Source: Pseudomonas sp. ATCC 13867 (lineage in GTDB: Bacteria > Pseudomonadota > Gammaproteobacteria > Pseudomonadales > Pseudomonadaceae). Taken from it: a DNA stretch of 64,000 bases. The translations under genes were made by a program, and so were the position numbers. Shown one piece after another: positions 36,850 to 46,597 of this stretch. Each line of letters opens with the position of its first letter. Position 1 is the first letter of the stretch. The stretch spans positions 5,277,001-5,341,000 of the forward strand of contig NC_020829.1 of NCBI RefSeq assembly GCF_000349845.1, written 5' to 3'. The notes beneath the pieces were generated by a model. It was given only the letters and a program-made list of their open reading frames with translations, did no database searches and was not told the origin of the DNA.

Positions 36850-37130
36850 GGCCTGAAAGAGAGTGCTGCGGGAGATGCCGAAGCTCCCTGGCGCGTTATT
36901 TCCCCTAGGGATAACTCTTGGGGTGTTGTATTGGGCGCCCTCTCCCGCACGTATGCCAAGGATTTCACTAGACGATGCCGCTGACGTTCCCGGCCCTGGT
37001 TCGGGGGAGGCCGGTAGACGCCATCGAACGAGTTAAATACTAGTTGGCCATTTCACCGGAGTAGGGCTTTGTACTTACAGATTTTTCCGATAATTCCAGG
37101 GAATCCAGACACTTCGGAATAACGCGGACA
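36850..37130. other. Intergenic gap between hacB and spu operon
   Basis: About 280 bases between two terminators with no convincing gene. Several short, low-quality frames are present. I see no promoter or repeat that I could defend. Confidence 0.5.
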
Positions 37131-37163
37131 CAAAAAACACGGGCCACCCGAAGGTGGCCCGTG
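37131..37163 (-). terminator. Terminator of the spu operon
   Basis: Stem CACGGGCCACC (37138-37148) with GGTGGCCCGTG (37153-37163) and a CGAA loop; on the minus strand it is followed by T6. It lies 40 bases past the spuH stop. Confidence 0.92.
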
Positions 37164-37203
37164 GTTCGACAATCGCCGGAAGCAACCGGCCGACAAGACG
37201 GTG

Positions 37204-38079
37204 TCAGGCGGTGGCTGTCGAACTCTTTTGCTGCCAATCGGTCGCGTTGGATTCCATCGCTTCCTGAATGGCGCGCTTGCGACGCTCCTCGGCCTGGCGG
37301 GTGAAGTACCAGGCGAAGAAGGTGAACAGCGAAACGGTCAGCAGGATCAGGCTGGCGACGGCGTTGATCTCCGGCTTCACGCCCAGGCGCACGGCGGAGA
37401 ACACTTCCATCGGCAGGGTGGTGGAGCCAGGACCGGACACGAAGCTGGCCAGTACCAGGTCATCCAGCGACAAGGCGAAGGACATCATGCCGCCCGCCGC
37501 CAGCGAAGGGGCGATCATCGGGATGGTGATCAACATGAACACCTTCCAGGGCTTGGCGCCCAGGTCCATCGCCGCTTCCTCGATGGACAGGTCCAGCTCG
37601 CGCAGGCGCGCCGACACCACCACCGCCACATAGGACGAGCAGAAGCTGGTATGGGCGATCCAGATGGTCACGATGCCGCGTTCCTGCGGCCAGCCGATCA
37701 GCTGGGCCATGGCGACGAACAACAGCAGCAGCGACAGACCGGTGATCACCTCGGGCATGACCAGCGGCGCGGTGACCATGCCGCCGAACAGCGTACGGCC
37801 ACGGAAACGCGGGATGCGGGTCAGCACGAAGGCGGCCAGGGTGCCCAGTGCCACGGAGGAGATTGCGGTGTAGAAGGCGATCTCCAGCGAGCGGAACACC
37901 GAACCGATCAGTTGCTGGTTATCCAGCAGGCCGACGTACCACTTGATCGACCAGCCACCCCACACGGTCACCAGCTTCGAGCCGTTGAACGAGTAGATGA
38001 CCAGAATGAGCATCGGCACGTAGATGAAGAGCAGGCCCAACACCAGCATGATGTTGGAGAACGACCAACGCTTGTTCAT
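37204..38079 (-). CDS. spuH: Spermidine/putrescine ABC permease SpuH
   Basis: 291 residues with six transmembrane helices. The EAA loop reads EEAAMDLGAKPWKVFMLITIPMIAPS, followed by SLDDLVLASFVSGPG. It is the PotC/PotI-type permease and pairs with SpuG. Start and stop overlap spuG as ATGA. Spermidine uptake through SpuDEFGH is needed for type III secretion in P. aeruginosa. Equivalent to PA0304. Confidence 0.95.
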   Translation of the reverse strand: MNKRWSFSNIMLVLGLLFIYVPMLILVIYSFNGSKLVTVWGGWSIKWYVGLLDNQQLIGSVFRSLEIAFYTAISSVALGTLAAFVLTRIPRFRGRTLFGGMVTAPLVMPEVITGLSLLLLFVAMAQLIGWPQERGIVTIWIAHTSFCSSYVAVVVSARLRELDLSIEEAAMDLGAKPWKVFMLITIPMIAPSLAAGGMMSFALSLDDLVLASFVSGPGSTTLPMEVFSAVRLGVKPEINAVASLILLTVSLFTFFAWYFTRQAEERRKRAIQEAMESNATDWQQKSSTATA

Positions 38080-38987
38080 ACCTTGCCCTCCAGCTCTTTA
38101 GCCTGGTTCTTGTTGAACAGGATGATGGGTACGATCAGGATCGCCAGCATCACCACGGCGAGGGCGGAAGCCACCGGCCAGTCGCGGTTGTTGAAGAACT
38201 CCTGCCACAGCACCTTGCCGATCATCAGCGTCTCGGGGCCGCCGAGCAGTTCCGGGATCACGAACTCGCCCACCGCCGGGATGAACACCAGCATGCAGCC
38301 GGCGATGATACCGTTCTTGGACAGCGGCACGGTGATCTTCCAGAAGCTGGTGAAGCTGCGCGCGCCAAGGTCGGACGCGGCTTCGAGCAGGCTCATGTCG
38401 TGCTTCACCAGGTTGGCGAACAGCGGCAGGATCATGAACGGCAGGTAGGAGTAGACGATACCGATGTACACCGCGAAATTAGTGTTGAGGATCGTCAGCG
38501 GCTCGTTGATCACGCCCAGCCACATCAGGAAGCTGTTGAGCAGGCCATTGTTGGACAGGATGCCCATCCAGGCGTACACGCGGATCAGGATCGCCGTCCA
38601 GGTCGGCATCATGATCAGCAGCAGCAGCACGGTCTGCATTTCCTTGCTGGCGCGGGCGATGGAGTAGGCCATCGGGTAGCCGATGAGCAGGCACAGGAAG
38701 GTACTGATCGCCGCCATCTTCAGCGAGCCCAGGTAGGCGTCGATGTAGAGCGGGTCGTCCGTCAGCATCAGGTAGTTGCCCAGGTTCATCACGACCTGGA
38801 GCGTCTGGTCGGCGTACTGGAACACTTCGGTGTACGGCGGAATGGCTACGTCCGCTGCCGCCAGACTGATCTTCAGCACGATGGCGAAGGGCAGCAGGAA
38901 GAACAGGAACAGCCAGAGGAACGGCACACCGATCACGGCATGCCGGCCGTTCGGCAGGCGTTTCATGAGCGATTTGCTGATGTTCAT
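38076..38987 (-). CDS. spuG: Spermidine/putrescine ABC permease SpuG
   Basis: 303 residues, PotB/PotH-type, with six helices and a long periplasmic loop. The EAA loop is EAASDLGARSFTSFWKITVPL. The ATG at 38985-38987 overlaps the spuF stop by four bases; MKRLPNG seven codons in is an alternative. The reading frame continues upstream through spuF, but only this start gives a proper membrane protein. Equivalent to PA0303. Confidence 0.95.
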   Translation of the reverse strand: MNISKSLMKRLPNGRHAVIGVPFLWLFLFFLLPFAIVLKISLAAADVAIPPYTEVFQYADQTLQVVMNLGNYLMLTDDPLYIDAYLGSLKMAAISTFLCLLIGYPMAYSIARASKEMQTVLLLLIMMPTWTAILIRVYAWMGILSNNGLLNSFLMWLGVINEPLTILNTNFAVYIGIVYSYLPFMILPLFANLVKHDMSLLEAASDLGARSFTSFWKITVPLSKNGIIAGCMLVFIPAVGEFVIPELLGGPETLMIGKVLWQEFFNNRDWPVASALAVVMLAILIVPIILFNKNQAKELEGKV

Positions 38988-40138
38988 GATTGCAGTACCA
39001 CACCGCTGTCGTCGTACCAGCTGATGTAAACCGGCTGGTCCCAGGTCGGGCGCGCCACGTGGCGCTCGGCGTTGGCCATGAAGGCCTGGACGATGAAGCC
39101 CGAAGCCAGCTTGATGTAGTACACCGAGTGACCGCCCAGGTAGGCGATGTCGTGAACGGTGCCCTGGGCGACGTTGAAGCCTTCGTGCTCGAGGTTTTCC
39201 GGCTTCTGCGCGCTGACCATGACCTTTTCCGGACGCAGCGCGTAGGTCATGCGCTTGTTCTCGGCACGAGTACTGATGCCGTGGCCGATGTAGATCGGGT
39301 TTTCCAGCTGCGGGCAGGCGATGACCGCGTGGTCCTGCAGGTCCTCGACGATCTCGCCGTCGAACAGGTTGACGTTGCCGATGAACTCGCAGATCAGGCG
39401 ACTGGCCGGAGTCTCGTAGATGTCCATCGGGCTGCCGATCTGCTCGATGCAACCCAGGTGCATGATGGCGATGCGCTGGGCCATGGTCATGGCCTCTTCC
39501 TGGTCGTGGGTCACCATCACGCAGGTCACGCCCACGCGCTCGATGATCTCCACCAGTTCCAGCTGCATCTGCGAACGCAGTTTCTTGTCCAGCGCGCCCA
39601 TCGGCTCGTCGAGCAGCAGCAGCTTCGGACGCTTGGCCAGCGAGCGGGCCAGGGCCACGCGCTGGCGCTGGCCGCCGGAGAGCTGGTGCGGCTTGCGCTT
39701 GGCGTACTGGGTCATCTGCACGAGCTTGAGCATCTCGTCGACGATCTTGTCGATCTCGGCCTTGGGCAGGCCGTCCTGCTTCAGGCCGAAGGCGATGTTC
39801 TGCGCCACGCTCATGTGGGGGAACAGGGCGTAAGACTGGAACATCATGTTGATCGGCCGCTCATAGGGCGGCAGGTCGGTAATGTCCTGGCCATCGAGGA
39901 AGATGCGACCTTCAGTGGGACGCTCGAAACCAGCCAGCATGCGCAGCAGGGTCGACTTGCCCGAACCCGAGCCACCGAGCAGGGCGAATATCTCGCCCTT
40001 CTTGATGTCAAGGGACACGCTGTCCACAGCCAACGTTTCGTCGAACTGCTTGCTGACCCGGTCGATTTTTACCAGAACCTCTTTAGGCTTCTGGTCGCCA
40101 CTCAAGGCTTTCTTGTAGGCACCGGAGGCTATTGCCAT
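38984..40138 (-). CDS. spuF: Polyamine ABC transporter ATPase SpuF
   Basis: 384 residues. Walker A is GGSGSGKST, signature LSGGQRQR, Walker B LLLLDEPMGALD and H-loop [10 protein letters not shown]. The C-terminal TOBE domain follows. The ATG at 40136-40138 has GGGAG nine bases upstream and begins MAIASGAYKK; a TTG five codons earlier lacks a ribosome site. Equivalent to PA0302. Confidence 0.95.
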   Translation of the reverse strand: MAIASGAYKKALSGDQKPKEVLVKIDRVSKQFDETLAVDSVSLDIKKGEIFALLGGSGSGKSTLLRMLAGFERPTEGRIFLDGQDITDLPPYERPINMMFQSYALFPHMSVAQNIAFGLKQDGLPKAEIDKIVDEMLKLVQMTQYAKRKPHQLSGGQRQRVALARSLAKRPKLLLLDEPMGALDKKLRSQMQLELVEIIERVGVTCVMVTHDQEEAMTMAQRIAIMHLGCIEQIGSPMDIYETPASRLICEFIGNVNLFDGEIVEDLQDHAVIACPQLENPIYIGHGISTRAENKRMTYALRPEKVMVSAQKPENLEHEGFNVAQGTVHDIAYLGGHSVYYIKLASGFIVQAFMANAERHVARPTWDQPVYISWYDDSGVVLQS

Positions 40139-40208
40139 TACCACAACTCCCAAATCATAGAGGCCCGGCCCCCGCGGCCGGGCATGCTTGGATAACTACG
40201 TCTGCGGC

Positions 40209-41429
<1,221 letters not shown>

Positions 41430-41452
41430 CTACGGATTGCCCGCCGGGAGGA

Positions 41453-41472
41453 CGGGGGAGCGAACTCCCCCG
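41453..41472 (-). promoter_or_regulatory. Hairpin between spuD and spuE
   Basis: CGGGGGAG (41453-41460), CGAA loop, CTCCCCCG (41465-41472): an eight-base perfect stem within the operon. No T-run on the minus strand, so it more likely stabilises or partly attenuates mRNA, which could raise spuD over downstream genes. Confidence 0.5.
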
Positions 41473-41523
41473 CCACCTGCCCGGTACACCTGCCGGCGCG
41501 CGCGCGCACCGGCGACTACCCGA

Positions 41524-42624
41524 TCACTTGCCGGACTTGATGGTGGTCCAGCTGCGGGTCATCAGACGCTGGGTCTTCGCCGGCAGGTCCGGGAAGGCGT
41601 ACAGCTTCTTCATGGTTTCCGGCGTCGGATACACGCCCGGGTCGTTACGGATCGCCTCATCCACCAGCGGAGTGGCGGCGGCGTTGCCGTTCGGGAACTG
41701 GACGACGTTGGTGATCTCGGCCATGACCTTCGGCTCAAGCAGGAAGTTGATCCACTTCAGCGCGGCTTCCGGGTTCTCGGCATCCTTCGGGATCGCGACG
41801 GTATCGAAGAACGCACCGGCACCTTCCTTCGGAATGTTGTACTTCACGGTGACCTTGTTCTTGGCTTCTTCCGCGCGGGATTTGGCCTGGTACACGTCGC
41901 CCGAGTAGCCGACGGCCACGCAGATGTTGCCGTTGGCGATGTCGGAGATGTACTTCGAGGAGTGGAAGTAGGAGATGTACGGACGAATCTTCAGGAACAG
42001 CGCTTCGGCTTCCTTCAGCTGTTTCGGGTCCTGGCTATCGGGCTTGTAGCCCAGGTAGTGCAGGGCGGCCGGCAGCATTTCGGTCGGCGAATCGAGGAAG
42101 CTCACGCCGCACGCCTTCAGCTTCTGGATGTTCTCCGGCTTGAACACCAGGTCCCAGGAGTCCACCGGGGCGTTGTCGCCCAGCGCGGCCTTGACCTTGT
42201 CCGGGTTGTAACCCAGGCCGATGGTGCCCCACATGTAGGGGATCGCGTACTGGTTGCCCGGGTCGCTGATCTCCAGGGTCTTCATGATGTCCGGGTTCAG
42301 GTTCTTCCAGTTCGGCAGCTTGGCGCGATCCAGCGGCTGGTAGACGCCGGCTTTGATCTGCTTGGCGAGGAAGGAGTTGGACGGTACCACGATGTCATAC
42401 CCCGACTTGCCGGCCAGCAGCTTGGCTTCCAGCACTTCGTTGCTGTCGTAGACGTCGTAGACGACCTTGATTCCGGTTTCCTTGGTGAACTTGTCTACGG
42501 TGTCCGGCGCGATGTAATCCGACCAGTTGTAGACGTGCAGCACTTTGTCATCTGCCTGCGCCATACCAGCCACAGCGCCCGCCAGCGTCACAGCGAGCAG
42601 GGATTTGCCGAAGGTGTTGAACAT
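41524..42624 (-). CDS. spuD: Putrescine-preferring periplasmic binding protein SpuD
   Basis: 366 residues with a signal peptide ending AGMAQA near residue 24. PotF-like markers: [31 protein letters not shown] and WGTIGLGYN. Phe273 in GAFFDT occupies the place of SpuE Trp270, the reported putrescine determinant. GGAG precedes the ATG. It starts the transport half of the operon, 117 bases after spuC. Confidence 0.95.
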   Translation of the reverse strand: MFNTFGKSLLAVTLAGAVAGMAQADDKVLHVYNWSDYIAPDTVDKFTKETGIKVVYDVYDSNEVLEAKLLAGKSGYDIVVPSNSFLAKQIKAGVYQPLDRAKLPNWKNLNPDIMKTLEISDPGNQYAIPYMWGTIGLGYNPDKVKAALGDNAPVDSWDLVFKPENIQKLKACGVSFLDSPTEMLPAALHYLGYKPDSQDPKQLKEAEALFLKIRPYISYFHSSKYISDIANGNICVAVGYSGDVYQAKSRAEEAKNKVTVKYNIPKEGAGAFFDTVAIPKDAENPEAALKWINFLLEPKVMAEITNVVQFPNGNAAATPLVDEAIRNDPGVYPTPETMKKLYAFPDLPAKTQRLMTRSWTTIKSGK

Positions 42625-42741
42625 GCGGGTAGCTCCATTTGTTTTTTTGATGTTCCGGGTGGCGTGGACAGTTCGATCCGTCACCACCCGGTGAGCCTGG
42701 CCAACGCACAGGCGCAGTCTGTCAAAGGTCCGGTGAAAGAC

Positions 42742-44109
42742 TCAAGACAGAACGGCTGCGGCGGTCTGATCGAGGCACTTGCGCGCCAGGGTGATCAGGT
42801 CATCGATCTGCGATTTCTCGATCACCAGCGGCGGCGAAATAATCATAGTGTCTCCCACCGCGCGCATGATCAGACCGTTGCGGAAACAGTGCTCGCGGCA
42901 CAGCATCCCCACACCCTTGCCGTCGAAGCGCTCGCGGGTCTTCTTGTTCTTCACCAGTTCCAGTGCTGCCACCAGACCGACGCCGCGGGCTTCGCCTACC
43001 AGGGGATGGTCGGCCAGCTCCTGCCAGCGTTTCTGCAAATACGGTGCCGTTTCGGCCTTCACCTTCTCGACGATCTTCTCTTCACGCAGGATGCGGATGT
43101 TTTCCAGCGCGACGGCGGCCGCGACCGGGTGACCGGAGTAAGTGAAGCCGTGGTAGAACTCCCCACCCTCATTCAGGGTATGGACGATCTCGTCACGAAC
43201 GATCACGCCGCCCATTGGGATGTAGCCGCTGGTCAGGCCCTTGGCGATCGGCATCAGGTCCGGGGCGTTGCCGTAGTACTGGCTGCCGAACCACTCGCCG
43301 GTACGGCCGAAGCCGCAGATGACTTCGTCGGCGATGAACAGGATGTCGTACTTGGCGAGGATCTCGCGGATCTTCGGCCAGTAGGTTTCCGGCGGAACGA
43401 TCACGCCGCCCGCGCCCTGGATCGGCTCGGCGATGAAGGCGGCGACCTTGTCTTCGCCGACTTCGAGAATCTTCTTCTCCAGTTGCTCGGCAGCCCAGAT
43501 GCCGAACTCTTCCGGCGACATGTCGCCACCCTCGCCATACCAGTACGGCTGCGGGATGTGCACGATGCCCGGAATCGGCAGGTCGCCCTGCTCGTGCAGC
43601 GCCTTCATGCCGCCCAGGCTGACGCCGGCGACGGTGGAGCCGTGGTAGCCGTTCCAGCGGCCGATGACCACTTTCTTCTGCGGCTGGCCCTTGATGGTCC
43701 AGTAGTGGCGAACCATGCGCAGCACGGTGTCGTTGGACTCCGAGCCCGAGCCGGTGAAGAACACGTGGTTCATGCCTTCGGGGGCGATGTCGGCGATCGC
43801 CTTGGCCAGCTCCAGCGCCGGCGGGTGGGCGGTCTGGAAGAACAGGTTGTAGTAGGGCAGTTCCTGCATCTGCTTGTAGGCGGCTTCAGCAAGCTCCTTG
43901 CGACCGTAGCCGACGTTCACGCACCACAGGCCCGCCATGCCGTCGAGGATCTTGTTGCCCTCGCTGTCCCACAGGTAGATACCCTCGGCCTTAGTGATGA
44001 TGCGCGCGCCCTTCTCGTTCAACTGCTTGTAGTCGGTGAACGGAGCCAGGTGGTGTTCGCGGCTGAGCGCCTGCCAATGTTGGGTATTGGCGCTGGTCTG
44101 GTTAGTCAT
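42742..44109 (-). CDS. spuC: Polyamine:pyruvate aminotransferase SpuC
   Basis: 455 residues of class III PLP aminotransferase type. Lys290 in MPIAKGLTSGY binds PLP; TGSGSESNDT and ADEVICGFGRTG are the cofactor and omega-aminotransferase motifs. SpuC transfers the amino group of putrescine, cadaverine or spermidine to pyruvate. It follows spuB by 61 bases on the same transcript. Confidence 0.96.
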   Translation of the reverse strand: MTNQTSANTQHWQALSREHHLAPFTDYKQLNEKGARIITKAEGIYLWDSEGNKILDGMAGLWCVNVGYGRKELAEAAYKQMQELPYYNLFFQTAHPPALELAKAIADIAPEGMNHVFFTGSGSESNDTVLRMVRHYWTIKGQPQKKVVIGRWNGYHGSTVAGVSLGGMKALHEQGDLPIPGIVHIPQPYWYGEGGDMSPEEFGIWAAEQLEKKILEVGEDKVAAFIAEPIQGAGGVIVPPETYWPKIREILAKYDILFIADEVICGFGRTGEWFGSQYYGNAPDLMPIAKGLTSGYIPMGGVIVRDEIVHTLNEGGEFYHGFTYSGHPVAAAVALENIRILREEKIVEKVKAETAPYLQKRWQELADHPLVGEARGVGLVAALELVKNKKTRERFDGKGVGMLCREHCFRNGLIMRAVGDTMIISPPLVIEKSQIDDLITLARKCLDQTAAAVLS

Positions 44110-44170
44110 CTTGATAAAACCTCTTTTCTAAGAAACACGGGGCCCGGCCACGCGCCGGACCCCACGCCGA

Positions 44171-45529
44171 TCAGACAGAAAGCAGGAGGAACTCGCGCTC
44201 CCAGGAACTGATTACTCGCTTGAAGTTCTCGTGCTCGGCGCGCTTCACCGCGACGTAGCCCCGAATGAACTTGTCACCCAGGTATTTCTCCAGGGTCTTG
44301 CTACCCTCCATGCACTCCAGGGCGGCTTCGATGGTCAGCGGCAGACGCAGGTTACGCCGTTCATAGCCACGGCCCTTGACCTGGGCACTGGGTTTGAAGC
44401 CTTCTACCATGCCGATGTAGCCGCACAACAGGCTGGCGGCCAGGGCCAGGTAAGGGTTGGCGTCGGCGCCGGCCAGGCGGTTCTCCACCCGACGGTTGTC
44501 CGGGGTGGAATCCGGTACGCGCAGGCCCACGGTGCGGTTCTCCTCGCCCCACTCCACGTTCACCGGCGCCGAGGTGTCGGGCAGGAAGCGGCGGAACGAG
44601 TTGACGTTCGGGGCGAACAGCGGCAGCGCCTCGGGGATCAGCTTCTGCAGGCCGCCGACGTGGTGCAGGAACAGCTCGCTCATGCTGCCGTCGGCGTTGG
44701 AGAAGATGTTCTTGCCGGTCTTGATGTCGACGATGCTCTGGTGCAGGTGCATGGCACTGCCCGGCTCGCCGGTCATCGGCTTGGCCATGAAGGTCGCGGC
44801 GACGTTGTGCTTGAGCGCGGCCTCGCGCATGGTGCGCTTGAACACCACGATCTGGTCGGCCAGGTCGAGGGCATCGCCATGACGGAAGTTGATCTCCATC
44901 TGCGCGGTGCCTTCTTCATGGATCAGGGTATCCAGATCCAGGCCCTGCAGTTCGCACCAGTCGTACATGTCCTCGAACAGCGGGTCGAACTCGTTCGCCG
45001 CGTCGATGGAGAAGGACTGGCGGCCAGTTTCCTGGCGACCGGAACGGCCTACCGGAGCCTGCAGCGGGTAGTCGGGGTCGTCGCTGCGTTTGGTCAGGTA
45101 GAATTCCATTTCCGGGGCGACAATCGGCTTCCAGCCCTTGTCGGCGTACAGCTTGAGCACACGCTTGAGCACGTTGCGCGGCGACAGCTCGATGGGGTTG
45201 CCCAGCTTGTCGTAGGTGTCATGGATGACCATCGCGGTCGGCTCGATGGCCCAGGGGACGAGGAACACGGCATTCTCGTCCGGGCGGCAGACCATATCGA
45301 TGTCGGCCGGGTCCAGCAGGTCGTAATAGATGTCGTCCTCGACGTAATCACCGGTCACGGTCTGCAGGAGAACGCTCTCCGGCAGGCGCATGCCCTTCTC
45401 GTTGAGGAATTTCGCGGTCGGCGCGATCTTGCCCCGGGCGATCCCGGTCAGGTCGGCGATCATGCATTCCACTTCGGTGATCTTGCGTTCCTTCAGCCAG
45501 CTGCTCAGCTGGTCTAACTTGCTAGTCAT
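44171..45529 (-). CDS. spuB: Glutamylpolyamine synthetase SpuB
   Basis: 452 residues of the glutamine synthetase superfamily. The N-terminal beta-grasp ends near residue 100 and the catalytic domain follows, with EMEFYLT, the GTAQMEINFRHGD metal-binding helix and NRRVENRLAGADANPYLA. It ligates glutamate to a polyamine, giving the gamma-glutamyl intermediate. The ATG at 45527-45529 begins MTSKLDQLSS; an open frame reaches 61 codons upstream without homology. It is related in sequence to SpuI, and the pair flank the divergent spuA-spuI promoter region. Confidence 0.94.
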   Translation of the reverse strand: MTSKLDQLSSWLKERKITEVECMIADLTGIARGKIAPTAKFLNEKGMRLPESVLLQTVTGDYVEDDIYYDLLDPADIDMVCRPDENAVFLVPWAIEPTAMVIHDTYDKLGNPIELSPRNVLKRVLKLYADKGWKPIVAPEMEFYLTKRSDDPDYPLQAPVGRSGRQETGRQSFSIDAANEFDPLFEDMYDWCELQGLDLDTLIHEEGTAQMEINFRHGDALDLADQIVVFKRTMREAALKHNVAATFMAKPMTGEPGSAMHLHQSIVDIKTGKNIFSNADGSMSELFLHHVGGLQKLIPEALPLFAPNVNSFRRFLPDTSAPVNVEWGEENRTVGLRVPDSTPDNRRVENRLAGADANPYLALAASLLCGYIGMVEGFKPSAQVKGRGYERRNLRLPLTIEAALECMEGSKTLEKYLGDKFIRGYVAVKRAEHENFKRVISSWEREFLLLSV

Positions 45530-45569
45530 AAAGACCTCAGGGGTTGAGAGTCCGGCCCCAACGCCGGAC

Positions 45570-46319
45570 TCAACGGTTCCCCGCCCTCTTGCCGCAGGCT
45601 TTGCCGAATGCCTGGAAGATAGCGAGATAGTTGGGGTTCGTTTCGACCTGCCATTCCGGGTGCCACTGCACCCCGACGGCAAAGGCCGCACCTTCGACGG
45701 AGAAGGCTTCAACCAACCCGTCAGGCGCCAGAGCTTCTACACGAAGGCCGGGCGCCAGACGATCAACGCCCTGGCCGTGAATGGAGTTGACCTGGAACTG
45801 CGAGGGTAGCCCGATGCCGGCGAAAACGCCGCCCGGCTGCACGTCGACGACGTGCCGCAGACCATATTGGATTTCGATCGGCTCACCGGCGGGTTCGCGG
45901 TGGTCCATGAAGCCTTCGACTTCGTGCACCTTCTGGTGCAGCGAACCGCCGAAGGCGACGTTCATTTCCTGGAAGCCGCGGCAGACCCCCAGCACCGGAA
46001 TCCCGGCCGCGACGGCGCGGCGAATCAGCGGCAGCGTGGTGCTGTCGCGCGCGGGATCATGAAGAGTGCCGGCAACGCTCGCGGAGCCACTATAATGATG
46101 AGGTTCGACATTCGACGCCGAGCCTGTGAACAGCAGGCCGTCGAGTGCGGCCAACATGGCTTCCTGGTCGATAGCCTCGCCCAGGGAGGGAACGATCACC
46201 GGAATGCCCCGGGCCCCGGAGATCACAGCTCTGAGGTATTTGTCGCCAGTGACGTGGTAGGGTTTCGAACCGATCTGCTTGAGGCAGGCGGACACGCCGA
46301 TTATCGGCAGGCGAGACAT
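45570..46319 (-). CDS. spuA: Gamma-glutamyl-polyamine hydrolase SpuA (class I amidotransferase)
   Basis: 249 residues with a class I glutamine amidotransferase fold. Nucleophile Cys113 is in VCRGFQEMN; the His-Glu pair is in VQWHPEW near the end. It matches the PuuD type (gamma-glutamyl-GABA hydrolase) that frees glutamate from gamma-glutamylated polyamine products. It is first in the spuABC-DEFGH transcript, with a 40-base gap to spuB. Confidence 0.95.
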   Translation of the reverse strand: MSRLPIIGVSACLKQIGSKPYHVTGDKYLRAVISGARGIPVIVPSLGEAIDQEAMLAALDGLLFTGSASNVEPHHYSGSASVAGTLHDPARDSTTLPLIRRAVAAGIPVLGVCRGFQEMNVAFGGSLHQKVHEVEGFMDHREPAGEPIEIQYGLRHVVDVQPGGVFAGIGLPSQFQVNSIHGQGVDRLAPGLRVEALAPDGLVEAFSVEGAAFAVGVQWHPEWQVETNPNYLAIFQAFGKACGKRAGNR

Positions 46320-46375
46320 GAGGCACCCGTGTTTGTATGTGTTATGGGCTTGGGACCGAGCTTAGCCTTGTTCAT

Positions 46376-46402
46376 TTTTTTACACAATAGGGATGTAAAA
46401 AA
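46376..46402. promoter_or_regulatory. Inverted repeat in the spuA-spuI promoter
   Basis: TTTTTTACA (46376-46384) and TGTAAAAAA (46394-46402) form a perfect 9 + 9 + 9 inverted repeat, 57 bases before the spuA start. A candidate operator for a polyamine-responsive regulator (PauR and BauR are known in pseudomonads). Confidence 0.5.
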
Positions 46403-46478
46403 TCAAACACGCCCTACTGAACAGCCCGCCAGCCAAGGCTTTCCGAGCGCCTAAAGCGACCTGAAACGCCCCATAAAT

Positions 46479-46500
46479 GGCCTATCAGCGCTGATATGCC
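46479..46500. promoter_or_regulatory. Palindrome in the spuA-spuI promoter
   Basis: TATCAGCGCTGATA is a perfect 14-base palindrome; extending to 22 bases gives GGC and GCC flanks with one mismatched pair. It lies 98 bases before spuI and 160 bases before spuA, so one bound dimer could govern both genes. Confidence 0.55.
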
Positions 46501-46597
46501 CCTTTTTGGTGCGACATTGACAACCCCTGCCAATTCGGATTGACTCACACCTCAGCCTTCGAATGATTGAAATTTTTAACAATAAAGGTGTTACATC

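Noticed and set aside
34356..36968. 870-codon open frame opposite hacB
   Set aside because: Antisense shadow of the acylase gene; no recognisable motif.
37040..37237. 65-codon frame overlapping the spuH terminator
   Set aside because: It runs through the terminator hairpin and the spuH end and has no ribosome site or homology.
46500..46530. Sigma-54 promoter before spuI
   Set aside because: A GG near 46506 is not followed by the GC doublet at the required spacing.
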